A DNA stretch of 64,000 nucleotides, from assembly GCA_964494085.1 (NCBI GenBank), contig CAZBQJ010000001.1, positions 334,580 to 398,579 of the forward strand. The letters run 5' to 3'. The stretch comes from CAZBQJ01 sp964494085 (lineage in GTDB: Bacteria; Patescibacteriota; Gracilibacteria; UBA1369). The position numbers and the translations under genes were made by a program. This document shows, piece by piece, positions 1-8,000 of this stretch (position 1 is its first letter; each line of letters starts with the position of its first letter). The notes under the pieces are model-generated. The model made no database searches and was not told where the DNA came from. It saw only the letters and a list, made by a program, of their open reading frames with translations.

Positions 1-87
1 AATATCCACCACCACCAATTAAGCGGCTGCTGCGTCAAAACCACTATTATGTACAAAATTAACGGAAAAACCGTAAAACTTAGATAA
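1..87 (+). CDS. Possible C-terminal end of an unidentified protein, cut by the window edge
   Basis: Frame 1 is open from the first base to a TAA at 85-87 and gives 28 residues, ending in YKINGKTVKLR. No family can be named from so short a tail, and chance openness is possible. The following gene is on the opposite strand, so this would be the downstream end of a convergent pair. Confidence 0.25.
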   Translation, partial: NIHHHQLSGCCVKTTIMYKINGKTVKLR

Positions 88-125
88 TAAATCACCTGCT
101 GTAACAAACGCCAGAACATAAGTCG

Positions 126-851
126 CTATTTGGATTTCCTGGCAATTATAGCATCCAGATTCAGATCGGGATACTTTTGGCGAATCAGCTCTTTGATTGC
201 CACATGATGCAATCGAATAAAGCGAATATCCAACTCTACTTTTAAAGTAGTTCCAACATCATTAACCACCTCGAAATCCGGCCCCAATACGGCCACAATA
301 TCAGCAAGTATCGCCTCATCTGTCAAAACCTGGCCACTGGCATTTAGTTGGCCCCACAGTCGTACCAGCGAATTCGGTGAAGTCCACCAGGCCACTTTAT
401 AATCAGCATGTCTTTGTAAATGCAACAGGATTCTATCACTGTCCGCCATCTTCCCCAAAATCATTTGGTACTTATCATCTTCCAATGTTTCTTCTGGCAT
501 TAATATAGTTTCATCAATAGCCCTGGATTGGTCCAGTTGCTCAATAAAACTGTCCACTTTTTCGACTTCTCGCTGACTCCATTCCAAAACCGCTCCTATA
601 TCAGGCATTGTCACCACCCCTTCCCTATCGACTTCCTGAGGTTGAACAAAGCTGGGAATTTCCTCGTCCCATAAATCTAGTGGTGAATCTGCCTCATCAT
701 TTTCTGTAATCACTGATTTTGGTCTTAATCCCGATTTAGTCCTGGTAGCGAGCCCCAGAGTTTGTCCATTTTCATCAGTTGGTAATCTTCGTTCATGATC
801 ACCAATCAATTCATCACTTACTTCTGCACTTTTTTTATCTAATAAACTCAT
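126..851 (-). CDS. Hypothetical protein, acidic, 241 aa
   Basis: I do not recognise this protein. The N-terminal third (about residues 1-80) is polar, rich in D/E/S/T and probably disordered. The remainder looks helical and soluble, with no signal peptide or membrane segment. The start is the ATG at 851. Its 5' end faces the divergent dehydrogenase gene at 977, so the 125-bp gap probably carries promoters for both. The long continuous frame and the absence of a competing frame support it being real. Function unknown. Confidence 0.6.
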   Translation of the reverse strand: MSLLDKKSAEVSDELIGDHERRLPTDENGQTLGLATRTKSGLRPKSVITENDEADSPLDLWDEEIPSFVQPQEVDREGVVTMPDIGAVLEWSQREVEKVDSFIEQLDQSRAIDETILMPEETLEDDKYQMILGKMADSDRILLHLQRHADYKVAWWTSPNSLVRLWGQLNASGQVLTDEAILADIVAVLGPDFEVVNDVGTTLKVELDIRFIRLHHVAIKELIRQKYPDLNLDAIIARKSK

Positions 852-976
852 AATATTTTAATCAAAGACATTCAGTATTCTATCTTTTTGAAACTGATTT
901 ACCAAGGATAGAATAAAGATAGTTGGTTTTTTCTATAGACTCGTTTTACAATTAGAGAAAACTATCTAAAACTATT

Positions 977-1993
977 ATGAAAATTGCCATTTTCGAAATC
1001 GAAGCCTGGGAAAAAGAGTTTCTGACTAGAGCACTCAGTGAACATCAATTAAGTTTTTTTGAAGGACCTCTCAACACAGAAAACGCAGCTCAAGTCGCTG
1101 ACGCAGAGGCTATTTCCATTTTTATTTACTCGACTGTCACGCCGGCACTTCTAGAAAAATTACCAGCTTTGAAAATCCTCACTACACGATCGATGGGCTT
1201 TGACCATATCGACCTCGCCGCCGCCCAAGCTAAAGGGATCACTGTTTGTAGTGTTCCGACTTATGGTGAGCGTACGGTGGCCGAACATACTTTTGCTTTA
1301 ATTTTGGCCTTATCCCGTAAAGTTATGGCGGCCTATGAAAGAACTGAAAAATTAAATTTCGATTATCGCGGCCTGACCGGATTTGACCTACAGGGAAAAA
1401 CTATCGGAATCATCGGCGGCGGCCGTATCGGACTCAATGTCGCTCAAATTGCCAAAGCCGGTTTTGAAATGAAAGTTCTGGTTAACGATCCATCTCCCAA
1501 ACCGGAATTGGCCCAACAATATGGCTTTACCTATACAACAAGTATCGAGGAGTTATTGGGACAATCCGATATAATCACATTACACGCTCCTCTGCTGCCG
1601 TCGACCAAACATATTATCAATCAGGAGAATATTGGTAAAATCAAAAAAGGTGCTTTGTTGATCAATACGGCCCGCGGCGGACTGGTTGAAACTCGAGCAT
1701 TACTAATGGCTTTGGAGCAGGGTATATTGTCCGGCGCGGGCCTGGATGTTTTGGAAGAAGAAGGCGAGCTCCAGGAAGAAAGTCAATTGATGGGAGGAAA
1801 GATGTCGGAAAAATATGATCTCTCAATCATTCTCGAAAATCACCTACTGATCAAACGTAACGATGTTATCATTACACCTCATATCGGTTTCAACAGCCGC
1901 GAAGCTTTGGAAAGAATTCTCGTCACCACCGCCGACAATATTATATCCTTCCAAAAGGGTATCCCGATCAATCAAATAAAACCTAGAGTTTGA
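977..1993 (+). CDS. ldhA: D-lactate dehydrogenase-like D-isomer 2-hydroxyacid dehydrogenase
   Basis: An NAD-dependent oxidoreductase of the D-isomer 2-hydroxyacid dehydrogenase family, probably interconverting pyruvate and D-lactate in fermentative redox balance. The Rossmann motif GGGRIG lies near residues 147-152. The catalytic trio is visible as Arg233 (NTARGG), Glu262 (LDVLEEE) and His302 (TPHIGF). At 338 residues it has the usual family length, with a small insertion between the catalytic Glu and His compared with typical members. Its last 11 bp overlap the convergent reductase gene. The exact substrate is inferred from family resemblance. Confidence 0.85.
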   Translation: MKIAIFEIEAWEKEFLTRALSEHQLSFFEGPLNTENAAQVADAEAISIFIYSTVTPALLEKLPALKILTTRSMGFDHIDLAAAQAKGITVCSVPTYGERTVAEHTFALILALSRKVMAAYERTEKLNFDYRGLTGFDLQGKTIGIIGGGRIGLNVAQIAKAGFEMKVLVNDPSPKPELAQQYGFTYTTSIEELLGQSDIITLHAPLLPSTKHIINQENIGKIKKGALLINTARGGLVETRALLMALEQGILSGAGLDVLEEEGELQEESQLMGGKMSEKYDLSIILENHLLIKRNDVIITPHIGFNSREALERILVTTADNIISFQKGIPINQIKPRV

Positions 1994-2621
1994 CCAGCCT
2001 TTGAGCATATTTCTTTCCGGCGCGTTTACAACGCACCATCAGGCGGACATCATTGCGCGCCAATTTTTTACCAGTCAGTCCAGCTCCATAAATTCCTCCC
2101 CAGCTATGAGCGCCAAAGTACCAGAAGACTGCGCGCAACCAGAAAATCGGGAATAATGACCAGGTTACCAGATGCAGTAACCACCAGGGTGTTCCGCAAC
2201 TCACCAGATAGAAATTATGCAGGTTATGTAATTGGCCTGTCGGTTGTTGCAACCAATTCATTTTTTTATAATCAAGAGCCTTATAGCTCAATCGATCCAG
2301 AATATTTTTTAAAGGGGCCGGCACGTTAAAATTAAAACAAGGTGTCGCCACAACTATACCATCCACTGAAACAACTTTCTCCGCCAAATCAGTCATCATC
2401 GGCTCTTTGGTCGGATCTGGTATGCGATTGGCAAAAGTATAGTAATCAATTTTCAAATCAATTAAATACATTTTTTCAGCTTCAACACCCGGTACTTCAG
2501 CTACACCGCTCAGAAAGGCGTCCAGCATACTGTCGGAGTTGAATCCTTTAGAAGGCGAAGCAGCCCAAGCCAGGATTTTTTTAATGGATTTTGGAGCTGA
2601 TTTCGGACTTGTTTTCGACAT
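1983..2621 (-). CDS. NAD(P)H-dependent FMN reductase / flavodoxin-fold oxidoreductase
   Basis: A cytoplasmic flavoprotein of the flavodoxin-like NAD(P)H oxidoreductase superfamily. An N-terminal phosphate-binding loop (WAASPSKGFNSDS, about residues 20-32) follows the first beta strand. The family's ATPCFNFNVPAPLKNILDR segment sits near residues 93-111 and contacts the flavin. An unusual stretch rich in W, F and L at about residues 130-170 could be a membrane-contacting or dimer surface. The length of 212 aa is normal. The natural electron acceptor cannot be told from sequence. Its stop codon lies within the end of the convergent dehydrogenase gene. Confidence 0.7.
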   Translation of the reverse strand: MSKTSPKSAPKSIKKILAWAASPSKGFNSDSMLDAFLSGVAEVPGVEAEKMYLIDLKIDYYTFANRIPDPTKEPMMTDLAEKVVSVDGIVVATPCFNFNVPAPLKNILDRLSYKALDYKKMNWLQQPTGQLHNLHNFYLVSCGTPWWLLHLVTWSLFPIFWLRAVFWYFGAHSWGGIYGAGLTGKKLARNDVRLMVRCKRAGKKYAQRLVKL

Positions 2622-2680
2622 CTATTTTTATTTTTAAGTTAATCGTATTATTGTAACATAAAACAGCCTATTTTCCCACC

Positions 2681-4504
2681 ATGGATAATCTCCAAATTGC
2701 TACCACCTTTGAAGAAATCGGTCAATTATTGGAAATCGATGAAGCAAATCATTTCCGTGTTTTAGCATATAAAAATGCTGCCGAAAATATTCGTGGTATG
2801 GGACGGGAATTAAAGGAAATCTGGAAAGCCGACCCCACTCAACTATCTGAACTACCTGGAATCGGACAGGACTTACAGGCCAAAATCGAAGAGATGATCG
2901 AAACCGGTGTCTGTGAATATCACCAAAAGTTATTGAAAAAATATGGTCGTGGCGTATTGGAAATACTCAATGTCCGTTCCATCGGTCCAAAAAGAGCCTC
3001 CTTATTTTACCATCAACTAAAAATTGATAATCTGGAAAAGCTCAAAGCCGCTGCTTTGGCCGGTAAACTCAGCGAATTACCACGGATGGGTAAAAAAAGT
3101 GAAGCGGAAATACTTAGGGCCATCGAAGAGGGCGCCAAATACAGTCAGCGCATGTTACTTTCCGAAGCCTTGCCGCTCGCCAAACAAATCATCGCTCATT
3201 TGAAAAAGATCCAAGGCTCCAAAAAATCTGCCGAAAAATCTCGACATACGGCCAATACATCTTCTATCACTTCACTTCCCTTAGCCAAGGTCCAATACGC
3301 CGGTAGTTTGCGCCGGCGCAAAGAAACTATTGGAGATTTGGATTTTTTGGCTGCACCTTTCGATATTGTAGACGCTCCCCTCCTCATCGCCCACTTCCAA
3401 AAATTCCCACTGATTAAAAATATTATTGCCAATGGACCGACCAAATGTTCAGTAATTCTGGAAAACGGAGTTCAAGCCGATCTCAGAGTGGTAGAATTAA
3501 AATCCTTTGGGGCAGCCCTGCATTATTTTACCGGCTCCAAAGATCACAATGTAGAAATCCGCACAATCGCCATCAAAGCTCATAAAAAAATCAATGAATA
3601 TGGGATTTTCGATTTGGTTAAAAATAAAAAAGGTGAAGTAACGGAAAAATTTATTCTCGGCGATACTGAAGAAAATTTCTACAAAGCCGTTGGATTTAGC
3701 TATATTCCTCCCGTACTTCGTGAAACTCGCGGTGAGTTCCAAGCCAGCATTAATCATAACCTGCCCAATCTGGTTAAACTCACCGATCTAAAAGGTGATC
3801 TCAATATCAACACAGACTATGGCGACGGCAAAAACTCTCTGGAAAAAATTTGTCTAGCCATGCAAAAAAACAACTTCGCCTACTTTGCCGTCGCCGATAA
3901 TTTTTCCACCAGCCAAGTCCCTTCACCTTTCACTTCCGAAAAACTTTCTCAACAACTCACCGAAATAGCTCATTTACAGAAAAAACATCCTCAACTGCAG
4001 ATCTTCAAATCACTCAAAATCGCTATCAATTCTGACGGCTCATTGGATCTGCCTCCCGCCAAATCACTGAAACAAATCGACTTCATCATCATTAAAATCG
4101 CCCATGACTTCAACCTGGTAGAATCCAAACAAACAGCTCGAGTGTTAAAAGCCTTCAGTTTCCACCCGAAAGTTAAAATGCTTTCCTGTCCCAATGCCCG
4201 CATCCTCAATCAACGCGAAGTCATAGCTATAAATATGGGAAAAATCATCGATACGGCGGCTGACCAAAAGCTCATTTTAGAAGTAAACAGCCAACCCAAC
4301 CGACTGGATCTCCCGGACTTTCAAATCAAAACAGCAATTGGTAAAAAAGTTCAATTATCCATCAACTCCGATCTACTTTCCATCGATCAAATTGACTATT
4401 TGAAATATGGCGTTTGGACTGCTCAACGTGGTTGGGCGGAAAAGAAAAATATCCTCAACACCATTTTTCCCAGAGATCTCATCAAGTTATTTCCCACATC
4501 CTGA
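2681..4504 (+). CDS. polX: PolX family DNA polymerase with a degenerate PHP domain
   Basis: A family X DNA polymerase for gap filling in base excision repair. The order is an N-terminal 8-kDa-like HhH region (residues 1-150, with LPGIG and LPRMG motifs), a Pol-beta palm with catalytic GDLDFL (Asp219, Asp221) and a third Asp267 in QADLRV, then a C-terminal PHP domain. The usual PHP metal ligands are largely gone: DLHxHT reads DLNINT, TDHS reads ADNF, HPTGR reads CPNAR, and the final DAH reads DLL. Polymerase activity should persist but the 3'-5' exonuclease probably does not. At 607 aa the length is standard. A strong hairpin terminator follows directly. Confidence 0.9.
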   Translation: MDNLQIATTFEEIGQLLEIDEANHFRVLAYKNAAENIRGMGRELKEIWKADPTQLSELPGIGQDLQAKIEEMIETGVCEYHQKLLKKYGRGVLEILNVRSIGPKRASLFYHQLKIDNLEKLKAAALAGKLSELPRMGKKSEAEILRAIEEGAKYSQRMLLSEALPLAKQIIAHLKKIQGSKKSAEKSRHTANTSSITSLPLAKVQYAGSLRRRKETIGDLDFLAAPFDIVDAPLLIAHFQKFPLIKNIIANGPTKCSVILENGVQADLRVVELKSFGAALHYFTGSKDHNVEIRTIAIKAHKKINEYGIFDLVKNKKGEVTEKFILGDTEENFYKAVGFSYIPPVLRETRGEFQASINHNLPNLVKLTDLKGDLNINTDYGDGKNSLEKICLAMQKNNFAYFAVADNFSTSQVPSPFTSEKLSQQLTEIAHLQKKHPQLQIFKSLKIAINSDGSLDLPPAKSLKQIDFIIIKIAHDFNLVESKQTARVLKAFSFHPKVKMLSCPNARILNQREVIAINMGKIIDTAADQKLILEVNSQPNRLDLPDFQIKTAIGKKVQLSINSDLLSIDQIDYLKYGVWTAQRGWAEKKNILNTIFPRDLIKLFPTS

Positions 4505-4530
4505 CCACTAGCTATCCGAACCTGTTATAA

Positions 4531-4560
4531 AAAGAGCCTCTCTATCCAGAGAGGCTCTTT
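4531..4560. terminator. Bidirectional intrinsic terminator between polX and a small membrane gene
   Basis: A perfect 12-bp stem, AAAGAGCCTCTC with GAGAGGCTCTTT, closes a 6-nt loop. The A-rich left side and T-rich right side let it serve the plus-strand polX and the minus-strand gene ending at 4579. Confidence 0.85.
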
Positions 4561-4578
4561 TCCATTGAAACAACGATA

Positions 4579-4788
4579 CTATCTCTTATCGTGCATCATT
4601 TCATGGCGGTCCTTACCGCATTTCATGCAAAGCATTTTATGCAGACCAAGAACTATAATTACTAATGGCCAATACTTAGCCAAAGTAAATTCCGGCCAGA
4701 CTCCTAATGTGCCCAAGAAAAAGAGTACACCGAAGACTAACATCATTAGACCGGTACACATTCTGTGAGATTTTCCCTTCATCATCAT
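4579..4788 (-). CDS. Small two-helix membrane protein (LiaF-TM-like)
   Basis: A 69-residue protein with two predicted membrane helices (about residues 12-31 and 38-54) separated by a short loop containing PEF and KYWPL. The C-terminal tail is charged and carries Cys, Met and His (MKCGKDRHEMMHDKR). The layout resembles the small membrane domain found in LiaF-type and DUF5668-like proteins, often linked to envelope stress. The start is one of three consecutive ATG codons at 4788-4780. It probably shares transcription with nothing else, since a terminator follows and the SIMPL gene lies 34 bp upstream on the same strand. Confidence 0.6.
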   Translation of the reverse strand: MMMKGKSHRMCTGLMMLVFGVLFFLGTLGVWPEFTLAKYWPLVIIVLGLHKMLCMKCGKDRHEMMHDKR

Positions 4789-4822
4789 ATGAAAATGATT
4801 AAATATTAAAAGGTTAACAAAC

Positions 4823-5737
4823 TTAATTAATTTCGTAAGTTACCGAAACATTGATAGTGAATTCCTGACTACCTGGCTCAATTGCCGGCGATGGCGCAGA
4901 CTCTACGACTGAATCCATCGCTTTCATGGCGAAATTAGCATATGGCATTCCTCCACCATAGGTATTCTCTGAGAAAGTGATGACATTACCGAGCGAAACT
5001 CCGGCGGCTGTAGCCATATCCTGAGCCTTTTCTCTAGCCTTCTGGAAAGCCATGGTGCGAGCCTCTTTCTTGACATTGCTGGCATCATCCAAATCAAATG
5101 TCAAACTGCCAACCTCATTGGCTCCGGCAGCTATTCCTTTATCCAAGACCTGATCAGCTTTAGCCAGATCCCGAATCTTCACTAAAACAGTTTGATTTAA
5201 ATTATAGCCCAGGATTTTTGGGGTAACTGGCTTTGTAGGAACATAGCCACCACGATCCATAACTGGATTTCCATAGTCATATTGAGGATACAGGCTATAA
5301 GCAGTGGTTTGGATATCGGCAGCTTTAATTCCCAACAGCTTCAATTGATTTATGACCGCATTCATCTTGGTATTATTATCAGCTGTTACTTCAGCAACAG
5401 TCTTTCCTGCAGAAGCTACAGACAAAGAAACCTTGGCGATATCAGGCTTCACGGTAATTTTTCCTTCACCCTCAACAGTAATAGTCTTGGCATATGGAGT
5501 AGAAGTAAATTCTGCCCGGATATTTTTATACCAGGGATTTCCCCAAACCTGCATACCGACAAAAATAGTTATCACCAAAAAAAGTGCGCTGGCAGTTACG
5601 GCAACGATTTTCTTTGTCCACCTATGACCTCCATCACAATACATCCCACCTCCATAACACATATCACTATATTCATGATCAAGCATCATTTCATCTTCAG
5701 ACACCAACTGGTCGGATTTTTTATTTGGTTTTGCCAT
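4823..5737 (-). CDS. Membrane-anchored SIMPL-domain (DUF541) protein
   Basis: A 304-residue protein with a short cytoplasmic N-terminus, one membrane anchor at about residues 42-65 (IVAVTASALFLVITIFVG), and an outward-facing SIMPL/DUF541 domain from about residue 85 to the end. Family hallmarks are the opening ITVEGEGKITVKPDIA, the central KILGYNLNQTVLVKIRDL, and the final FTINVSVTYEI strand. SIMPL proteins are envelope proteins of poorly defined role, sometimes linked to oxidative stress. A Tyr/Gly/Cys-rich patch precedes the anchor. The small membrane gene downstream on the same strand may be cotranscribed. Confidence 0.85.
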   Translation of the reverse strand: MAKPNKKSDQLVSEDEMMLDHEYSDMCYGGGMYCDGGHRWTKKIVAVTASALFLVITIFVGMQVWGNPWYKNIRAEFTSTPYAKTITVEGEGKITVKPDIAKVSLSVASAGKTVAEVTADNNTKMNAVINQLKLLGIKAADIQTTAYSLYPQYDYGNPVMDRGGYVPTKPVTPKILGYNLNQTVLVKIRDLAKADQVLDKGIAAGANEVGSLTFDLDDASNVKKEARTMAFQKAREKAQDMATAAGVSLGNVITFSENTYGGGMPYANFAMKAMDSVVESAPSPAIEPGSQEFTINVSVTYEIN

Positions 5738-5816
5738 AATTTTTTATTTATATTTTGACAGGCGTTATTCTACCACGCTATTTATATAAAGGCAAAACCA
5801 ACTCTCCATAGTGCCA

Positions 5817-6572
5817 ATGGATATCCCTCAAAGTTATCAAAAAGAGCAATTCCTCAGTGAAGCAGTTGGCAACAATGCTTTCGACTATGAGGAAAGATCA
5901 GCCGAAAATCCAGATCCCTACCTGCGCATCGCTCCACTTCAGTTTTTTTCTAATGTCAATTTAGCTCTGGACAATTTAGCTTATGGAGTTACTCCCGCTT
6001 TTTCCGTATTTGAAAATGGACGGACCCTTTCCTTTCCTGGCTTACGACTTTTTTTATTATTTCCCAACCGAACCAACCAGGCACCGATATTTGTTTTCGA
6101 CAACCACAATCATGCTTTCTTCTTCTGGCATTGGTATACAACACAAAATCAGCTAGAGGGAAATTTCACCCTGATTCATATCGACCAACACAAAGACACT
6201 AGAATACCGGCAACTTTAATCACTCCGGCAGAAACCAACATCGAAGATGAATTACTGCGTTACACCAATGAAATTTTAAATGTTGGCAATTTTATTCCTC
6301 CAGCCATCAAAACAGGTCTACTGGGCGAAGTGAAAATAGTTAATTCTTCCGGCACTCTGGAAGATTTGATCAAACAACCATTACCGGAACGTTACATCCT
6401 CGATCTCGACTTGGATTTCTTTTCACCCGATTTGGACTACATCGACAATCAACTCAAAGTAAAAGCCATCCAAAAAACCCTGACTCGGGCCAGTATTGTC
6501 ACCATCGCCACTTCACCATATTTCATCAACCCGGATTTGGCTTTCCGTTATCTCAAAAAAATCTTTCTCTAA
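5817..6572 (+). CDS. UPF0489 family protein (arginase-like fold)
   Basis: This matches the UPF0489 family, which is related to ureohydrolases. Metal-site-like motifs are visible: VFDNHNHAFFFW (about residue 95), HIDQHKD (about residue 121) and ILDLDLDFFSPD (about residue 195). The D/H-rich strands suggest a divalent-metal hydrolase, but the substrate is unknown. An ATG at 5817 follows an in-frame GTG at 5811; either could start translation. The last 4 bp overlap the end of the convergent ZIP transporter gene. Confidence 0.75.
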   Translation: MDIPQSYQKEQFLSEAVGNNAFDYEERSAENPDPYLRIAPLQFFSNVNLALDNLAYGVTPAFSVFENGRTLSFPGLRLFLLFPNRTNQAPIFVFDNHNHAFFFWHWYTTQNQLEGNFTLIHIDQHKDTRIPATLITPAETNIEDELLRYTNEILNVGNFIPPAIKTGLLGEVKIVNSSGTLEDLIKQPLPERYILDLDLDFFSPDLDYIDNQLKVKAIQKTLTRASIVTIATSPYFINPDLAFRYLKKIFL

Positions 6573-7393
6573 TTGCCTGCTTCCAAATGTGTTTCTATAA
6601 CCGGTGACCTGTCCTGGTTTTGCGTTGAAACACTTTCATTAACCGTATTCATAATAATAGCCATTGTTATCACTCCCAGTAAAAACGTGAATGTCTGAAT
6701 CCATTTACGATTTTTCTTGAAATCATCATGCAAAGCCGGAATCAGATCTGAACAAGCGATATAGATAAACATTCCGGCATTGAAAGCCAACAGGTAAGGT
6801 AAAGCTCCGCTGACATTTTGTAAAAAATACCAGCCTCCAACTGTTCCCATTATCGCCGTAAACCCGGAAATCAAGTTATAAATTAAGGCCTTCTTAACCG
6901 TAAAGCCGCTATGCACCAAAGCCACAAAATCAGCCAACTCTTGCGGGATTTCATGTAGGACAATTGCCAAAGTCGTTACTGCGCCGACTTCCCAGCTGAC
7001 ACTAAAAGCTGTTGCAATCGCCAATCCATCAAAAAAATTATGCAAACCATCTCCCAGTAAAATCAAGTATGCCGTCGGGGCGACTTCTTGGTCATGTTTA
7101 TGCTCATGTTGGTCGTGGCAGTGATGATGATGATGGTACCAATGAATCATCCTTTCCATAATAAAAAAGGTACAAACTCCAGCCAACAACATCCAATAAA
7201 TCCCCTTTCCTGGGTTTCCTTCCAAAGCCTCCGGTAATAAATCCAAAATAGCGGTAGTCAACATTACTCCAGCCGCTAAACTAATCATTATTCCTCCGTA
7301 ATCACCTCTAATTAAATTTTTTTTAAACAATAATAAAGCTCCCATCAGAGAAATCAGACTAACTATAATGGTTGCTAAAACAGCGTTAAACAT
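6569..7393 (-). CDS. zupT: ZIP family metal cation transporter
   Basis: A 274-residue inner-membrane transporter of the ZIP family, probably importing zinc or related divalent metals. It shows about eight hydrophobic segments and a His-rich cytoplasmic loop around residues 85-104 (WYHHHHHCHDQHEHKH). The two signature metal-site helices are present: DGLHNFFDGLAIA in TM4 and LHEIPQELADF in TM5. The start ATG at 7393 lies 5 nt from the end of a large inverted repeat (7399-7455), suggesting control of translation or transcription at that site. No clear ribosome site is visible. Confidence 0.88.
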   Translation of the reverse strand: MFNAVLATIIVSLISLMGALLLFKKNLIRGDYGGIMISLAAGVMLTTAILDLLPEALEGNPGKGIYWMLLAGVCTFFIMERMIHWYHHHHHCHDQHEHKHDQEVAPTAYLILLGDGLHNFFDGLAIATAFSVSWEVGAVTTLAIVLHEIPQELADFVALVHSGFTVKKALIYNLISGFTAIMGTVGGWYFLQNVSGALPYLLAFNAGMFIYIACSDLIPALHDDFKKNRKWIQTFTFLLGVITMAIIMNTVNESVSTQNQDRSPVIETHLEAGN

Positions 7394-7398
7394 AAATC

Positions 7399-7455
7399 TG
7401 CAAAAATATTATTCAAACTTTAGCCTGAGCTTCAGGCAAATGCAATATTTTTGCA
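7399..7455 (-). promoter_or_regulatory. Nested inverted repeat in the leader of the ZIP transporter gene
   Basis: TGCAAAAATATT (7399-7410) pairs perfectly with AATATTTTTGCA (7444-7455). Inside it sits a second hairpin, GCCTGA-GCT-TCAGGC. The outer stem ends 5 nt before the start codon of the transporter gene. It could be a metal-responsive operator, an RNA structure masking the start, or a terminator of the upstream gene. Confidence 0.5.
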
Positions 7456-7462
7456 ATACCAA

Positions 7463-7858
7463 TTATTTTTTGGATAACTTTTCCGGATCTGCAAATGTTC
7501 CACCCAACAAGGTTCTAATCCTTTTATTTAACCCGGAGGCTGAAGTCACACTTCTGGCTGATTGCAAAGCCTGTTCAAAGAAATGTTTAGCTTCCGCAGG
7601 CCTGTCCACTCTCACCTGTAACTCCTTCAAGATTTCATCCACCGGCATAAAACCTCTGTTCTGAATTTCCATGATCATATGCCAAATCTGCATACTGAGC
7701 TGATAATCATGCAATTTAATTTCTCTCAATATTCCTCTGATCAAATCACCCGACTTTTCTTTTTCCTTAGAAGCACCAGACTCCCCAACCGGAGAACGTT
7801 CAAAAGCATCCGGTATTGTACTTAACCTGTCTCGTGGACTTTTTGGATAATTAGTCAT
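7463..7858 (-). CDS. Hypothetical protein, 131 aa
   Basis: Not recognised. The first 35 residues are polar and probably unstructured. The rest is predicted helical (residues 36-115), with alternating hydrophobic positions such as LIRGILREIKLHDYQLSMQIW, and the C-terminus is basic. No membrane segment or metal motif is seen. It lies upstream of the ZIP transporter on the same strand with a 69-bp gap filled mostly by a nested hairpin, so cotranscription with attenuation is possible. Confidence 0.55.
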   Translation of the reverse strand: MTNYPKSPRDRLSTIPDAFERSPVGESGASKEKEKSGDLIRGILREIKLHDYQLSMQIWHMIMEIQNRGFMPVDEILKELQVRVDRPAEAKHFFEQALQSARSVTSASGLNKRIRTLLGGTFADPEKLSKK

Positions 7859-8000
7859 CTGTCATCGATAATATAGTCTGGGTGAAATCATACCATGAAA
7901 CTCCAAGAAGTAAAATAACACTTGGGAATTTCATCTCATAGGTCACTTATATCTAAAAAACAATCGAAAATAGTTTGGGAGAAATAGCTTCGATGTTAAT

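Noticed and set aside
4565..5758. Plus-strand frames opposite the small membrane and SIMPL genes
   Set aside because: They are antisense shadows of genes with clear family features.
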